Below are positions 22,701 through 32,744 of a stretch of DNA of 64,000 nt, piece after piece. Source of the DNA: Toxonevra muliebris. Lineage: Eukaryota > Arthropoda > Insecta > Diptera > Pallopteridae. The stretch's first letter is position 1, and every line of letters begins with the position of its first letter. Position numbers and translations under genes: made by a program. A model generated the notes under the pieces. It was not told the DNA's origin. It saw nothing but the letters and a program-made list of their open reading frames with translations, and did no database searches. The stretch covers positions 29,717,890 to 29,781,889 of the forward strand of contig OY829328.1 in the NCBI GenBank assembly GCA_963691655.1, in the 5' to 3' direction.

Positions 22701-22719
22701 TTTAAAACAACAACAATAG
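20863..22719 (+). CDS. Divergent ionotropic receptor (IR), intact; duplicate of 30852 gene
   Basis: 618-aa chemoreceptor channel. Seen: signal peptide about 1-25 (FLVTLVLLKNLHVKAA); N-terminal domain; S1 with TDTDQMVPR (about 211-219), where the family LPDQ is changed to DTDQ, then GYMGKFM; TM1 about 327-346; pore segment FRAMLGQSF (about 366-374); TM2 about 384-402; S2 with RPDLPYRELL (about 520-529); TM3 about 580-602. The C-terminus is short and ends in three Gln. The ATG is fixed by the conserved promoter just upstream. By eye about nine in ten residues match the 630-aa copy at 30852-32744, and the relation to the 37025 gene is clear but weaker. The two copies are inverted relative to the other IRs of the window. 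Confidence 0.92.
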   Translation: MTVFQNKRCAFLVTLVLLKNLHVKAAIPYISEDVKYEQTKLKTLQLLDQIKQEGNFDNIIIYHANETRCLFLDLLSSLNSPVILINQETTAYDYKSKFTKEVLILMCGNLTNLNLSYDYSHTGIFRGLQLVRHIIYTTEPSEYMQSYCKYFFNKDIYNVLLIPVDFGSTSTYHACEKFPPTENDFQLKHLNARDCIFENQFQNMYGAEIITDTDQMVPRIIVYYDKAGQLRMDGYMGKFMEAFIAKHNAKIKFTYPIELGKMSYYKALMHAAANGSLDLAITMAPPFNISNFDALTYPYDTVQYCYMIPLPYAIPNKQVFIAIISRNIVFVICAILIIFAILLTYSIHKSWQKLSFINIFLNEKIFRAMLGQSFKLVSNPSLNVKYICFLIFYTRLMIDTMYEAYLGSFLTQPPLQPIIKDYDDIEAAGKKIFMSKLDFEVMLTLKDSSILKHNYLVETCDTYDEFLRIRSTLNSNYVYPVAYTRWRAYLEQQYLFERQLFYFTENICIHKFIPLCLPIRPDLPYRELLEDYILRIRDSGLMDLWNSMVFYDLIKFKYINMEDISISEKHGDPLTLDDLYYIWCFYFGCIGICMLCLACELAVWKFIQRKVVALKQQQ

Positions 22720-23045
22720 GGGGATCCTCTAATTTTCTAAGCTCTTTTGCGGTGCATGAAAAGAATTTTATTATTGCTTTGATTTGAATTGTTAAAATTT
22801 TGAAATTATGCTAGACTAAGAGAATCCCCTTAATATGTAAATAGAAAGAAACCAATAAGTTGGAATGATTAAATATCTTGCTGGAGCAGAAGGCAGTACT
22901 GGAGAAATCTGGATTAGAAGCAAATTCTCAAAACAATCAAAGCATTTACTAACATTTATAAAAATTTGTAGTGTGTATAATTATTTTACGGGGATTGTCA
23001 CGGCTGTCCCAAGCCATTTTGGTACTAGTTCAATTTAAAATAAAT
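22720..23045. other. Intergenic, 3' flank of IR gene
   Basis: No coding region. AATAAA near 23037-23042 is the first clear polyadenylation signal after the receptor stop, about 320 nt away. Confidence 0.35.
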
Positions 23046-23053
23046 GTCTATAA

Positions 23054-24089
23054 CAGGGCCGTAGCCAGAAATTTTTTTCGGTGGGGGGAGGGGGTTTCAT
23101 CGAAGAAAATACTCATAAATAATTTTTATCAAACTGATTTTTAAATACAATAAATTAAATCAATGATACATTTGATGGACCCTATAAAATTAAAATTTTA
23201 GGAACAATTTTCCGATTTTTTTAATCTTAACCTCAAAAAAATGGCCAAAAGTGACAAAAAATTCCCATAATAATCAAATTAAATTTTTTCAAATAAATAT
23301 TATTCAATGTGCATTCTAGTGCATTTTTTTTATCGTGAGGGACATAATTTCATTAACTCAACCCAACCTCAAAAAAATTACCAAAAATAGTAGAGGCTCA
23401 TTTTTTTCAAATGATCATCATTGGTAATTTGAGCCATTATCAATGATAAGGAACCCGGATGAGCTTGGCTTACATTCCCTAAATTCGTGAAGTCACAACA
23501 TTGAAAGAGATCTTTCTAGTCGTGGTGCTCTGAGCAATAATGCGTTGTAAAATTAAATTTAAGATGGGTTTTGCTAATAAGATGGAGTTTTTGCGAAAGA
23601 ATTTTTCACGTTGAACACGAATCTGAGGTCAAAAACTTCCCATTACGTAACGTTTTAGGAAACAAATGGGGTTCAAGCAAGTCATATTTTACAAGGATCC
23701 GATAATTTTTTCTATTTTTATTAATTTTTAAACTTTTCAAACTGATTCAGGACGAAACCTTAAATCAAAAACAGTTACTGACCCAGAAAAACTATGAATG
23801 CAGGAGTGCTCAGTATAACCTTCTCTTTTTGAACCCGTAGTCAAACCTCATGTCGAAGAAAACAAATCGGATTTGATCGCTTAGTGTAACTAAGATTTCA
23901 AATTTATTTTTTATATTTGACTTTTTAGATAAAAAACCGATGAAAGTAAAAAATACCGTTAAATAGATTTTGACTTTTTTTTCCATCCATTGGCAATTAA
24001 TCTAAAAAATCAGAATAAAGTTTCCACATTTCGGGGGGAGGGGGGGTGGGGTTCTGACCCAACCCCCTCCCCCCCTAAATACGGCCTTG
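23054..24089. mobile_element. Non-autonomous hAT element with 8-bp target duplication
   Basis: It starts CAGGGCCGTAGCC and ends CTAAATACGGCCTTG, so the inverted ends share CA.GGCCGTA. It is flanked by a perfect 8-bp duplication, GTCTATAA (23046-23053 and 24090-24097), which is diagnostic of hAT. The 1036-bp interior has no transposase frame. Both ends carry G-rich or C-rich runs (23083-23094 and 24033-24077) in inverted orientation. Confidence 0.85.
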
Positions 24090-24097
24090 GTCTATAA

Positions 24098-25350
24098 TAT
24101 TCTTAAGGCTTCACAAACATCAGGTAATAAAAATTATAAAATCAAAATTTTATTTTTTTCGCAATTTCTGCTTAATTTTCTATATTTTATGTATGCAAAC
24201 AGCCAGAAGGAGTAATTGCAATGCAGAAATCTCAAACGAAAAATAGAAAGTTCAATTAAAGACAGGAGACCCAAAGTTTTTAGAGTACAAATAAAAATGC
24301 TCTGATTTCAAAAGTTGAAAGTGTTACAAACAGTTTTTTTTCGAAGTTTGCGTTGTAATTTAATATTTGTAAATCAAACTGAGAGACTTATTAATTTAAA
24401 AGCGGTTATCACGTGAATTTCTTATTACTTTATTATCGGGCGATATTTAGGCGGTTAGGAATTTTTCCGTTATGATTTTAGCGATTTCTGAAGAAAACCA
24501 TCTGGTAACACTGCCTCGAATTTTAGCAAAATTTAATTTTGATTCAGTTATTGCAGGAAACTTTTCAAGTTGATGAAAATGAAATCAGACATAAAGCGAC
24601 CGTACTGTAATATCCAGCTGATGTATCTGACGAATTGCCAATTAAAATGGTTCATCTAAAACATATTCATTTATCGAAATGGCATGGCAATCTGAAGCAA
24701 GTGGGGTGCTCAAAAGTTTCTTATAGAAGTGAAGTAATGATTTTAGTTTGTACAGCAAATAGTGTTTCGATTGTCCAATATTTTTTTTAACCAAAATTTC
24801 AACAAAAAAAATTACCAAATCTGGCATTACAGTTATTACATAATTACGGTAACCAACCATTTAGTATTTTCCGGGACAGGTCTGCTTTTTAGTAAAATGT
24901 CTCGGTGAATAATTTTTGAAATATAGGGCGTGGAAACTTCCCAAATTTCCCTTTTTGGTCCGAAAAGCCCCGTATTTGAAAATATTTCAATTATTTTTTT
25001 ATTTTGATATGAATTGTGTTGCATCTATAGCATTTTTGAAACCTCGAAATAAACTTAATCATGAGAAAAATTAGTGGCAAGATTTTTCCGTTGGAAAAGT
25101 AATAACGTCCGAAAGGGACCTATGAGCAGTTCACAATTACAGCAGAAAGCTCTGGTTTTTCGGTGGCGATTGCTCTGCTCACGACACAAATAACATGAAG
25201 TTCTATTGGACCGCTCTGTAAATTGAGGTGCACGTCCTTATTCTAACTGTCTGCTTGTGAGAACTACTCCAAAACACATCATAGCATTTCTTATCTGAGG
25301 AAAACGTGTCATGCGAGCGTTTGTGGCCTGGTTTCCAATATTTTTTGTTA
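24098..25350. other. Intergenic; probably the decayed 3' part of the mariner
   Basis: No supported coding region. The last few hundred bases should hold the C-terminal end and terminal repeat of the mariner to the right, but I cannot align them by eye. Confidence 0.4.
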
Positions 25351-26203
25351 TTATAAGTGGTAATCAGAAGGAGCAATGTCTGGAGAATACGGCGGGTGGG
25401 GTAGCACTTCCCATTTCAGCGTTTCCAAGTATGTTTTTACTTGCTTTGCAACATGTGGCCGAGCATTGTCATGCTGAAAAATGACTTCGTCGTGTCTATT
25501 CTCATATTCTGGTCTCTTATCCTTTAATGCTCGGCTCAAACGCATCAATTGTAGTCGGGAGCGGTCGCCAGTGATCGTTTCATTCGGTTTCAACAGCTCA
25601 TAATACACGACACCTTTCATATCCCACCAAATACACAGCATGAGCTTGGATCCATGGATGTTCGGCTTTGCCGTTGATGTTGATGCATGTCCGGGCGGTC
25701 CCCATGATTTTTTACGCTTTGGATTATCGTAACGTATCCACTTTTCATCGCCAGTCACAATACGATGCAGAAAACCCTTTCTTTTCTGTCGTTCAATCAG
25801 CAGTTCACATGTGAAAAATCTTCGTTCCACGTCTCTCGGCTTCAATTCGTACGGCACCCAATTTTCTTGCTTTTGAATCATTCCCAATGCTTTTACTCGT
25901 TTAGAAATGGTTGATTGATCAACTCCTAAGTTCTTGTTGCGTTTGACATGAATCTTGTTCGAGTAATGCCTTCAATTCTTCATCTTCGAACTTTTTCGGG
26001 CCGCCTGAACGTTCCCTGTCTTTAACATCAAAATCACCACTTTTAAAACGGGCATACCACACCTGACACACTCTAACGTCTATAGCACAGTCAGGATAAG
26101 CTTCAGTGAGTAAACGATGTGCTTCGGTTGCGTTTTTCTTTAAATGGAAAAAGCAAATTAAAACTTCCCGCAAATGTTGTTTTGTTGGCACGAAATTTTA
26201 CAT
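25351..26203 (-). mobile_element. mariner transposase, broken
   Basis: mariner-family transposase with D,D34D catalysis. The N-terminal frame (26191 down to 25919) carries the HTH region with FHLKK and WYARFKSGDFDVKDRERSG. The second frame (25887 down to 25351) carries VTGDEKW (first Asp, residue 47 of that frame), the WVP.EL-type linker, HDNARPH (Asp 140) and SPDIAPSDYH (Asp 175, giving the 34-residue spacing). Defects: the ATG at 26203 is followed at once by TAA (26198-26200), there is a 1-nt frameshift near 25915-25925, and a stop follows DYHL so the last 60 or so residues are lost. Closest in style to Mos1-like mariners. Inactive. Confidence 0.88.
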
Positions 26204-26395
26204 TTTCGGCTATAGTAAACCACTTTTGTAAAATTATGAAAATTATTTGACAGACCAATTCTTATAGTATTTTTGGCGCTCTTCGAGATAGAATAGCTGT
26301 CAATGTCAAAAAAATGGCGCGTATGATAGATATGAAGTTAGTCACAATTACGAGTTTATACATTCATACTCCCAATATATTAGGCCCAAAATTTC

Positions 26396-26697
26396 TTAAC
26401 CTTTGATCACAGAAATGTAAAGCCAGTATATAATTTTTGGAGACAGCCCCCATCTTATTCCAACCGCTTTTCTGCATATATACAAAGCAACGTTGATCTT
26501 CCTAACTTTTTCCTCAATATTAGGTTTCCAGGTGAGTTTCCTGTCTAATACGAGTCCTAAATATTTGTCCATCTCCTTTATAGGAATATCCATACCTTTA
26601 TAAATTAGCGGGGAGATAGAGAGAATAAGTGACAATATGTTCAGTGGTACCGTGCTTGAGACGAAACCCAAATTGGTGATCAGGAACTATATACTTT
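26396..26697 (-). mobile_element. LINE reverse transcriptase scrap with internal deletion
   Basis: Near 26625-26695 one frame reads PDHQFGFRLKHGTTEHI, an early RT block. A second (26396-26580) reads DKYLGLVLDRKLTWKP and GLSPKIIYWLY, the thumb region downstream of the catalytic domain. The two are normally some 200 residues apart, so the catalytic part is deleted. It is a dead fragment of a non-LTR retrotransposon. Confidence 0.7.
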
Positions 26698-26703
26698 TTT
26701 ATA

Positions 26704-27107
26704 TTATTGGAAGCAGCCTACTCAAAAGTATTATTTCATATACTTTAGACAATATTGCCAGTACACATATGAAGACACAGTTATTTCAGGTTTATGTATG
26801 AGAGCAATGCTGATTCATGAATAAGATTTGTAAAGTTTTTCACGGCATATTAAGATTAATATTTTTGCCTCAGCCTTGTTATTTCGCATAGCAGCATTTT
26901 TGGTAAATCTAGGATTTGTTTGGAACTGTACTGCCAATAGTCGAATGCCTTTTGAGTGTAAAATAACTACACCCAGTTGTATACACATGCCATGGCATTT
27001 CTTTCCAAAATAAGCATTGGTACCTATATCGATACCCTGACCCAAAATATTGAGGAAGTAGGGCAGTAATTCGTTCACGATAAGCCATGGTGTGTCGCAA
27101 GGCATAT
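26704..27107. other. Intergenic, no supported gene
   Basis: Overlapping minus-strand frames of 60-96 codons show no family match. It could be further decayed LINE sequence. The last five bases (TGAGC, 27108-27112, just outside) are the copia target duplication. Confidence 0.35.
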
Positions 27108-27112
27108 TGAGC

Positions 27113-27298
27113 TGTTGAAGATCATATCCTATTTACTTGTAATGAAAACACTTTGTATATGAAAATTGTTTTTGTATGTTTGATATTTTAATCTATTGAT
27201 ATTGAAGTTATAAAATTTTCAATTCATTCGTTTCTAACTTATCAACTGAAATACATGTTTCAATAAAAACTGCATATATAAATATAAAGATCCTAACA
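27113..27298 (+). repeat. copia 5' LTR
   Basis: 186 bp, TG...CA ends, with an AATAAA signal near 27261-27266 and a TATATAAATATAAA stretch close to its 3' end. Two differences from the 3' LTR. Confidence 0.9.
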
Positions 27299-27378
27299 AG
27301 GGTTATGGGCCCAGAAGGACTTTAGTAAAAGGAAGAAAAAAAAAAAAAAAAATATCTGTAAAAATAAAATCAAGAAAA

Positions 27379-28135
27379 ATGTCCTCCCTATATCAAATTG
27401 AAAAATTAGACGAAAATAACTACGATGGATGGAAAATCCAAATGCGAAGCGTTTTAATTCATGCTGATCTTTGGGGCTACGTTAATGGCTCCATGGTGCA
27501 ACCAGCTGAACCAGCGGAATTAAACAAATGGACACAAGCCGATCAAAAGGCTTTATCTACAATAATATTGAGCATGAAGAGAAGTCAGCTCAGCATAGTA
27601 AAAAATTGCTTAACATCAAAAGCAGCGTGGTTAATTTTGGAAAAGAAATTTCAGCCTCGTGGTCCAGCAAGAAAAGTGCTACTATTTCGTAAATTGTTGG
27701 CACATAAGATGATTTCGAACCAGTCCATGTCACAACATCTGTCCCACTTTAATGAAATTGTCGATAAATTATCGGAAGTGGAGATATCAATACCAGACGA
27801 GTTACTTTCAATTATCCTGATGAATAGTTTGCCAGACAATTTCGAGTCATTTGTGGTGGCAATTGAGTCTCGTGATCAGTTACCATCATTAGATGTCCTC
27901 AAAAATAAGTTAATGGAAGAATATGAGCGACGAAATGGAAAATCTGATGCAGAAGGTCATCAATAGAGCGTATTTTCCAACAGATCCAACCAAGCAAGAA
28001 GGGATAATGGGTCTAATCGTGAGAAGAAGCAGCAGAACTACAATCAAAGGAAGGACAACATTAAGTGTTACAAATGCGGTCAAAATGGTCATTTTGCTCG
28101 AGAATGTAAGAAACGGTCGATAGTAAATGCAAGTT
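27379..28135 (+). pseudogene. copia gag, one in-frame stop before the zinc knuckle
   Basis: The frame opens with SSLYQIEKLDENNYDGWK, the copia gag N-terminus, and runs 195 codons to TAG at 27964-27966. Beyond that stop the same frame continues through the nucleocapsid zinc knuckle CYKCGQNGHFARECKKR (28066-28116). A single nonsense codon therefore splits gag, and pol follows in a different frame. It forms the capsid in active relatives. Here the product would lack RNA-binding. Confidence 0.8.
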
Positions 28136-29896
28136 GAATGCATACGACGAAATGCGTGGGTGTTTGATAGCGGATCCACAAGTCACATGTGTTGTGATGA
28201 GAAGATGTTCAAGAAGATGACGCAACATGAAGAAGAAATTCAGGTTACATTCGAAACTAACACGGGAGACAGTGTTATTTTGAAGAATGTCCTGTTTGTA
28301 CCCACATTAAAATTCAATTTTATTTCAATTTCAAAATGTATTGAGAGGGGGTATGAGGTTACTTTTTCACGAGGAGATGTACAAGTTTGCTATAAGGATA
28401 ACGTACTCTTAACGGGTAAAAAGCTAGGTGGACTCTTTTTGTGTTATAGTAGAAACTTACAAAATAATTATAGCGTGTGTTCCTTTGCAAGCAGTAATGA
28501 TTTCGTACTATGGCATAATCGTAATGGGCAAATTGAACGCTATAAGTCGAGGTTGGTAGCAAAGGGTTGCTCCCAAAAATATGGAATTAATTATACCGAA
28601 ACTTTTTCACCCGTTGCTCGATACTCAACTGTACGAACTGTTTTAGCACTAGCCGCAGAGTTTAAGCTTATAGTACATCAATTAGACGTAACAGCGTATT
28701 TAAATGGGGAAATTGATACCGACATTTATATGGAGCAGCCAGAAGGTTTCAAAGATAAATGTTATCCAAATAGAGTTTGTAAGTTGCAAAAATCGTTGTA
28801 CGGGTTGAAACAATCAGGCCGCAAATGGAACGAAAAATTAGATAAAATTCTAAACGAGATTGGTTTCACTCGTTGTAAAACTGACCAATGCGCTTACACC
28901 ATGAATAGAAATGATGAATATAATATCATTATTGTATATGTAGATGATATTTTAGTAGTATGTTCAAAGAGTGGAACACTACGAAAAATCAAAAATGACC
29001 TTCAATCTCGATTAGAAATTAAGGACAAAGGTCCAGTTGATTATTTTCAAGGGATGGAAGTGGAGAGAAAAGAATCCACTGGTCCAATCATGCTTTCCTA
29101 AAAGAAAATGATAAAGGAATTATTGGAGGAATATGATATGGTAGACTGCAAAAAATGTAGTACTCCGTTGGATCCGGGGATGGATCTTAAAAAACGTATC
29201 GATTGCAAAAATTGCGAAAATATTGACGAGAAAATTTACCAGTCGTTGATCGGATCATTAATGTATATTGCTATTTGCACACGACCCGATATTGTCCATT
29301 CAGTTAACAAATTGGCTCAATTTAATCAAAATCCGCATCGTGAACATCTGTCAGGGGCAAAACATATTTTGCGTTATTTACACAACACCATTAATTATGC
29401 TTTGCATTTTAGTTCAACTAGCAAGCCATTGTTGGGTTTTGCAGATGCAGATTGGGCTGGCAGCAGCGATGATCAGAAATCTTACACAGGATTTGTTTTT
29501 CTATTGGCTGGTGCATCTATTTCGTATAAGTCAAAAAAACAACCAACAGTTGCATTAAGCAGTACTGAAGCTGAATATATGGCGATATCTGCTGCATCAA
29601 AAGAAATTATTTATCTTCGTAATCTTTTTATGGAACTCGGTTTTGGAAAATGTATAAAGCAGGCTACAATTTTATTTGGTGATAATTTAAGTGCACAACA
29701 ATTAGTGCGAAATCCAATTTTTCATGCAAGAAGCAAACATATTGACATCAGAGTGCACCATGTACGTGAAGTTCATCAACAAGATCATATTGAACTAAAA
29801 TATGTGCCTTCGACCGAAAATACAGCTGAAATTCTTACAAAGGTTTTACAGAAATCAAAACATCAAAAACTTTGTCCAAAGTTGGGTATTCAATAA
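28127..29896 (+). pseudogene. copia pol: protease, RT and RNase H; integrase deleted
   Basis: The first part (28127-29101) starts with the aspartic protease motif FDSGSTSH (about residues 13-20). It reaches the pre-integrase word LWHN (about 129-132) and jumps directly, in frame, to the RT entry region YKSRLVAKG, so the whole integrase core is gone. RT follows with AYLNGEIDTDIYMEQPEGF and the catalytic YVDD (28937-28948). A single in-frame TAA (29099-29101) separates it from the RNase H part (29108-29896), which has LGFADADWAG, SSTEAEYMA and HIDIRVHHVRE. Frame relative to gag is shifted by one. Non-functional without help from other copies. Confidence 0.85.
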
Positions 29897-29917
29897 GGAG
29901 TTTTCATTAAGGGCCGC

Positions 29918-30103
29918 TGTTGAAGATCATATCCTATTTACTTGTAATGAAAACACTTTGTATATGAATATTGTTTTTGTATGTTTGATATTTTGATCTA
30001 TTGATATTGAAGTTATAAAATTTTCAATTCATTCGTTTCTAACTTATCAACTGAAATACATGTTTCAATAAAAACTGCATATATAAATATAAAGATCCTA
30101 ACA
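29918..30103 (+). repeat. copia 3' LTR
   Basis: 186 bp matching the 5' LTR except two substitutions. It is preceded by a short purine stretch (AAGGG, 29909-29913), the likely remnant of the polypurine tract. Confidence 0.9.
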
Positions 30104-30108
30104 TGAGC

Positions 30109-30599
30109 TAATCCGAAATTTCATTGGTAATTCAAACCGTAAATCTCCAGGAGTTCAATGATGATTTAATAATTCCAGTTATGAAAGTGGTAATACGTTA
30201 TTTTAAACCGAGGTTATTTACACTTGTTGTCGGAAAATGGGTATTTTCATTATTTCTTTTTTTTTTTTGCCAAGGCGATACAATTTTATCAGAATAAGTC
30301 AAAGTATATATATTTATTGATGCTGCAAGGTATTTCACGAATATTTTTCAACAAAAAATGTTGAAAACTGGGAACGATACGGCCGTTGTGCCAAAACACA
30401 TTTTTCCGCTCACTTCTCGCAATTACGAACAACAAAAATTTGTTTAATCATCTTTGCTTTGCATAGCAGTTGAGAAATGGGTCACTAGTTTGAAATGATT
30501 GAGAAAAGTTTACCAGGTTTGGGTATATTTGGGAAAAGTTCAATGCCAGATGTGACTCTATCATCGATAATGGATCTATTAAATATGTAGGTGCATGCT
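30109..30599. other. Intergenic, no gene seen
   Basis: Lies between the copia insertion and the duplicated 5' flank of the next receptor. No coding region or repeat is recognised. Confidence 0.45.
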
Positions 30600-32700
30600 T
30601 GTAACTACAATTACATTGTTAAATATTTTTAAATTTTATAGCATGTTCTCATGTGCTAGGTACATCAATTAACATATTTTCCAACTGCTAGTTTCATTTG
30701 ACTAAAATTATGTTGGGTGTTTTGAAAAAATGTTGACAAACATTTACATGAGCTTCATTTAATACGAATTTGCCAAAACAGAACACTTAACATCATTAAA
30801 AAATTTTATATAAATTTATGATACAGTGAAATATTTCAATTCAGTTTAATAATGACAGTCTTTCAAAGCAAACGTTTTGCTTTCCTAGTCACATTGGTGT
30901 TATTTAAAAACTTACACGTTAAAGCAGCAATACCATATATTTCGGAGGACGTGAAGTATGAGCAAACAAAACTGAAAACGCTGCAACTACTAGATCAAAT
31001 AAAACAGGAACGAAATTACGATAACATAATAATATATCACGCAAATGAAACACGTTGCCTCTTCTCAGATTTATTAAGCTTATTAAATTCTCCAGTAGTT
31101 TTAATTAATCAGGAAATAAAAGCATATGATTATAAATCGAAATTCACTAAAGAAGTGTTAATATTAATTTGTGGAAACTTGACAAATCTCAATTTATCCT
31201 ACGATTATTCACACAATGGAATATTTCGTGGTTTACAACTTGTGCGCCATATAATTTACACCACCGAACCATCGGAATATATGCAAAGCTATTGCAAGTA
31301 TTTTTTCAACAAGGATATTTACAATGTATTGCTTATCCCAGTAGATTTTGGTAGCACCAGCACCTATCATGCTTGCGAAAAGTTTCCACCCACTGAAAAT
31401 CATTTTCAGCTTAAACATTTAAATGAACGTAACTGCATTTTTGAAAATCAGTTTCGGAATATGTATGGCGCTGAAATAATAACCGATGCCGATCAAATGG
31501 TTCCGCGCACCATGCTGTACTATAATAATGCAGGACAGCTTAGAATTGGAGGATATATGGGCAAGTTTATGGAGGCATTTATTGCGAAACATAATGCCAC
31601 CATTAAATTCAAACATCCTATAGAACTAGGCAAAATGAGTCACTATAAAGCGCTGATGCACGCTGCCGCTAATGGTTCACTGGATTTAGCAATAACTATG
31701 GCCCCAGCTGTTCATATACCAAATTTTGATGCTCTTTCGTATCCATATCAGATTGCTAAGTTTTGTTATATGATTCCATTGCCGTATGCCATACCCATCA
31801 ATCAAATTTTTACTGCAATTATATCATGGAACATGGTGTTTGTCATTTGTGCCATATTAATTATATTCGCCATATTGCTGACTTACAGCCTGCATAAATC
31901 TTGGCAGAAACTGAGCTTCATAAATATATTTTTGAATGAGAATATCTTTCGAGCTATGCTGGGCCAATCTTTTACATTGGTTTTTAATCCAAGCATGAAT
32001 GTGAAGTACATTTTCGTTTTGATATTCTACACAAGGTTAATGATTGATACCATGTATGAAGCTTATTTGGGTTCATTTTTAACGCAGCCTCCTCTTCAAC
32101 CGATTATAAAAGATTATAACGATATAGAAGCTGCCGGTATGAAAATTTTTATGTCAAAAGGAGAATTTGAGTTGATGCTTACCATAAAGAATAGTTCGCT
32201 GTCAAAATACAAATATCTGGTTAAAATATGCGATACATATGATGAATTTCTAAGAATTCGTTCCACTTTGAATGTGAACTATGTTTATCCGGTCGCGTAT
32301 ACCCGCTGGCAGGCCTTCATGGAACAACAACTTATCTTTGAAAGACAATTGTTTTATTTTACGGAAAATATTTGCTTGCATAAATTTATACCTATGTGCA
32401 TACCGATTCGTCCCGATTTGCCGTATCGTGAAATATTAGAAGATTTTATTCTGCGCATCCGTGATTCAGGCCTCACGGACTTATGGGCTTCAATGATTTT
32501 TTATGATATGGTAAAATTGAAATATGTTAACTTGGAAGACATAAGCGTATCAGAGAAACATGGTGGTCCATTAACTTTGGATGATCTTTATTATATCTGG
32601 TGTTTTTACTTCGGATGCATTGGAATTTGCATGCTGGGTTTTGCTTGTGAGTTGGCAGTATGGAAATTTAAGCAGCGAAAGTTTTCCGCTTTGAAAATAA
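30600..32700 (+). repeat. Segmental duplication, unit B (pair with 20575-22700)
   Basis: Second copy of the receptor plus about 250 bp of upstream DNA. The antisense IR remnant and the CCGACCTA unit found upstream of copy A are absent here, so the duplicated block starts after them. Confidence 0.8.
30809..30846 (+). promoter_or_regulatory. Core promoter: TATAAAT + TCAGTT initiator
   Basis: TATAAAT at 30809-30815 and TCAGTT at 30841-30846, again 34 nt apart. The 42 nt from the TATA box to the ATG are identical to copy A, although the DNA just upstream has diverged by indels. This points to selection or recent origin. Confidence 0.6.
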
Positions 32701-32744
32701 AACAAAATGTAAAGAGAAATAAACAAATAATCTGGCTTGATTAA
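30852..32744 (+). CDS. Divergent ionotropic receptor (IR), intact; duplicate of 20863 gene
   Basis: 630-aa chemoreceptor channel. Same layout as its copy at 20863: signal peptide about 1-25; S1 with TDADQMVPR (about 211-219) and GYMGKFM; TM1 about 327-346; FRAMLGQSF pore (about 366-374); TM2 about 384-402; S2 with RPDLPYREIL; TM3 about 580-602. It differs from the copy by scattered substitutions throughout, including several in S1/S2 where ligand is bound (family knowledge), and by a longer basic C-terminal tail (about 15 extra residues, KQNVKRNKQ). AATAAA at 32804-32809, 60 nt after the stop, is a likely polyadenylation signal. It converges with the receptor at 35142-37025. Confidence 0.92.
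   Translation: MTVFQSKRFAFLVTLVLFKNLHVKAAIPYISEDVKYEQTKLKTLQLLDQIKQERNYDNIIIYHANETRCLFSDLLSLLNSPVVLINQEIKAYDYKSKFTKEVLILICGNLTNLNLSYDYSHNGIFRGLQLVRHIIYTTEPSEYMQSYCKYFFNKDIYNVLLIPVDFGSTSTYHACEKFPPTENHFQLKHLNERNCIFENQFRNMYGAEIITDADQMVPRTMLYYNNAGQLRIGGYMGKFMEAFIAKHNATIKFKHPIELGKMSHYKALMHAAANGSLDLAITMAPAVHIPNFDALSYPYQIAKFCYMIPLPYAIPINQIFTAIISWNMVFVICAILIIFAILLTYSLHKSWQKLSFINIFLNENIFRAMLGQSFTLVFNPSMNVKYIFVLIFYTRLMIDTMYEAYLGSFLTQPPLQPIIKDYNDIEAAGMKIFMSKGEFELMLTIKNSSLSKYKYLVKICDTYDEFLRIRSTLNVNYVYPVAYTRWQAFMEQQLIFERQLFYFTENICLHKFIPMCIPIRPDLPYREILEDFILRIRDSGLTDLWASMIFYDMVKLKYVNLEDISVSEKHGGPLTLDDLYYIWCFYFGCIGICMLGFACELAVWKFKQRKFSALKIKQNVKRNKQIIWLD

Larger units (their letters stand above)
27113..30103 (+). 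mobile_element. copia-type LTR retrotransposon, integrase-deleted
   Basis: Complete outline of a Ty1/copia element: LTRs of 186 bp at 27113-27298 and 29918-30103 (TGTTG...AACA), differing at only two positions by eye, and a perfect 5-bp target duplication TGAGC (27108-27112 and 30104-30108). Just inside the 5' LTR, GGTTATGGGCCCAG (27301-27314) is the copia primer site for an initiator-Met tRNA fragment. The coding interior is only about 2.6 kb because integrase is missing. The high LTR identity says it inserted recently, after or with the deletion. Confidence 0.92.

Noticed and set aside
26815..27105. 96-codon minus-strand gene
   Set aside because: No family match; lies between a LINE scrap and the copia insertion and is more likely old repeat sequence.
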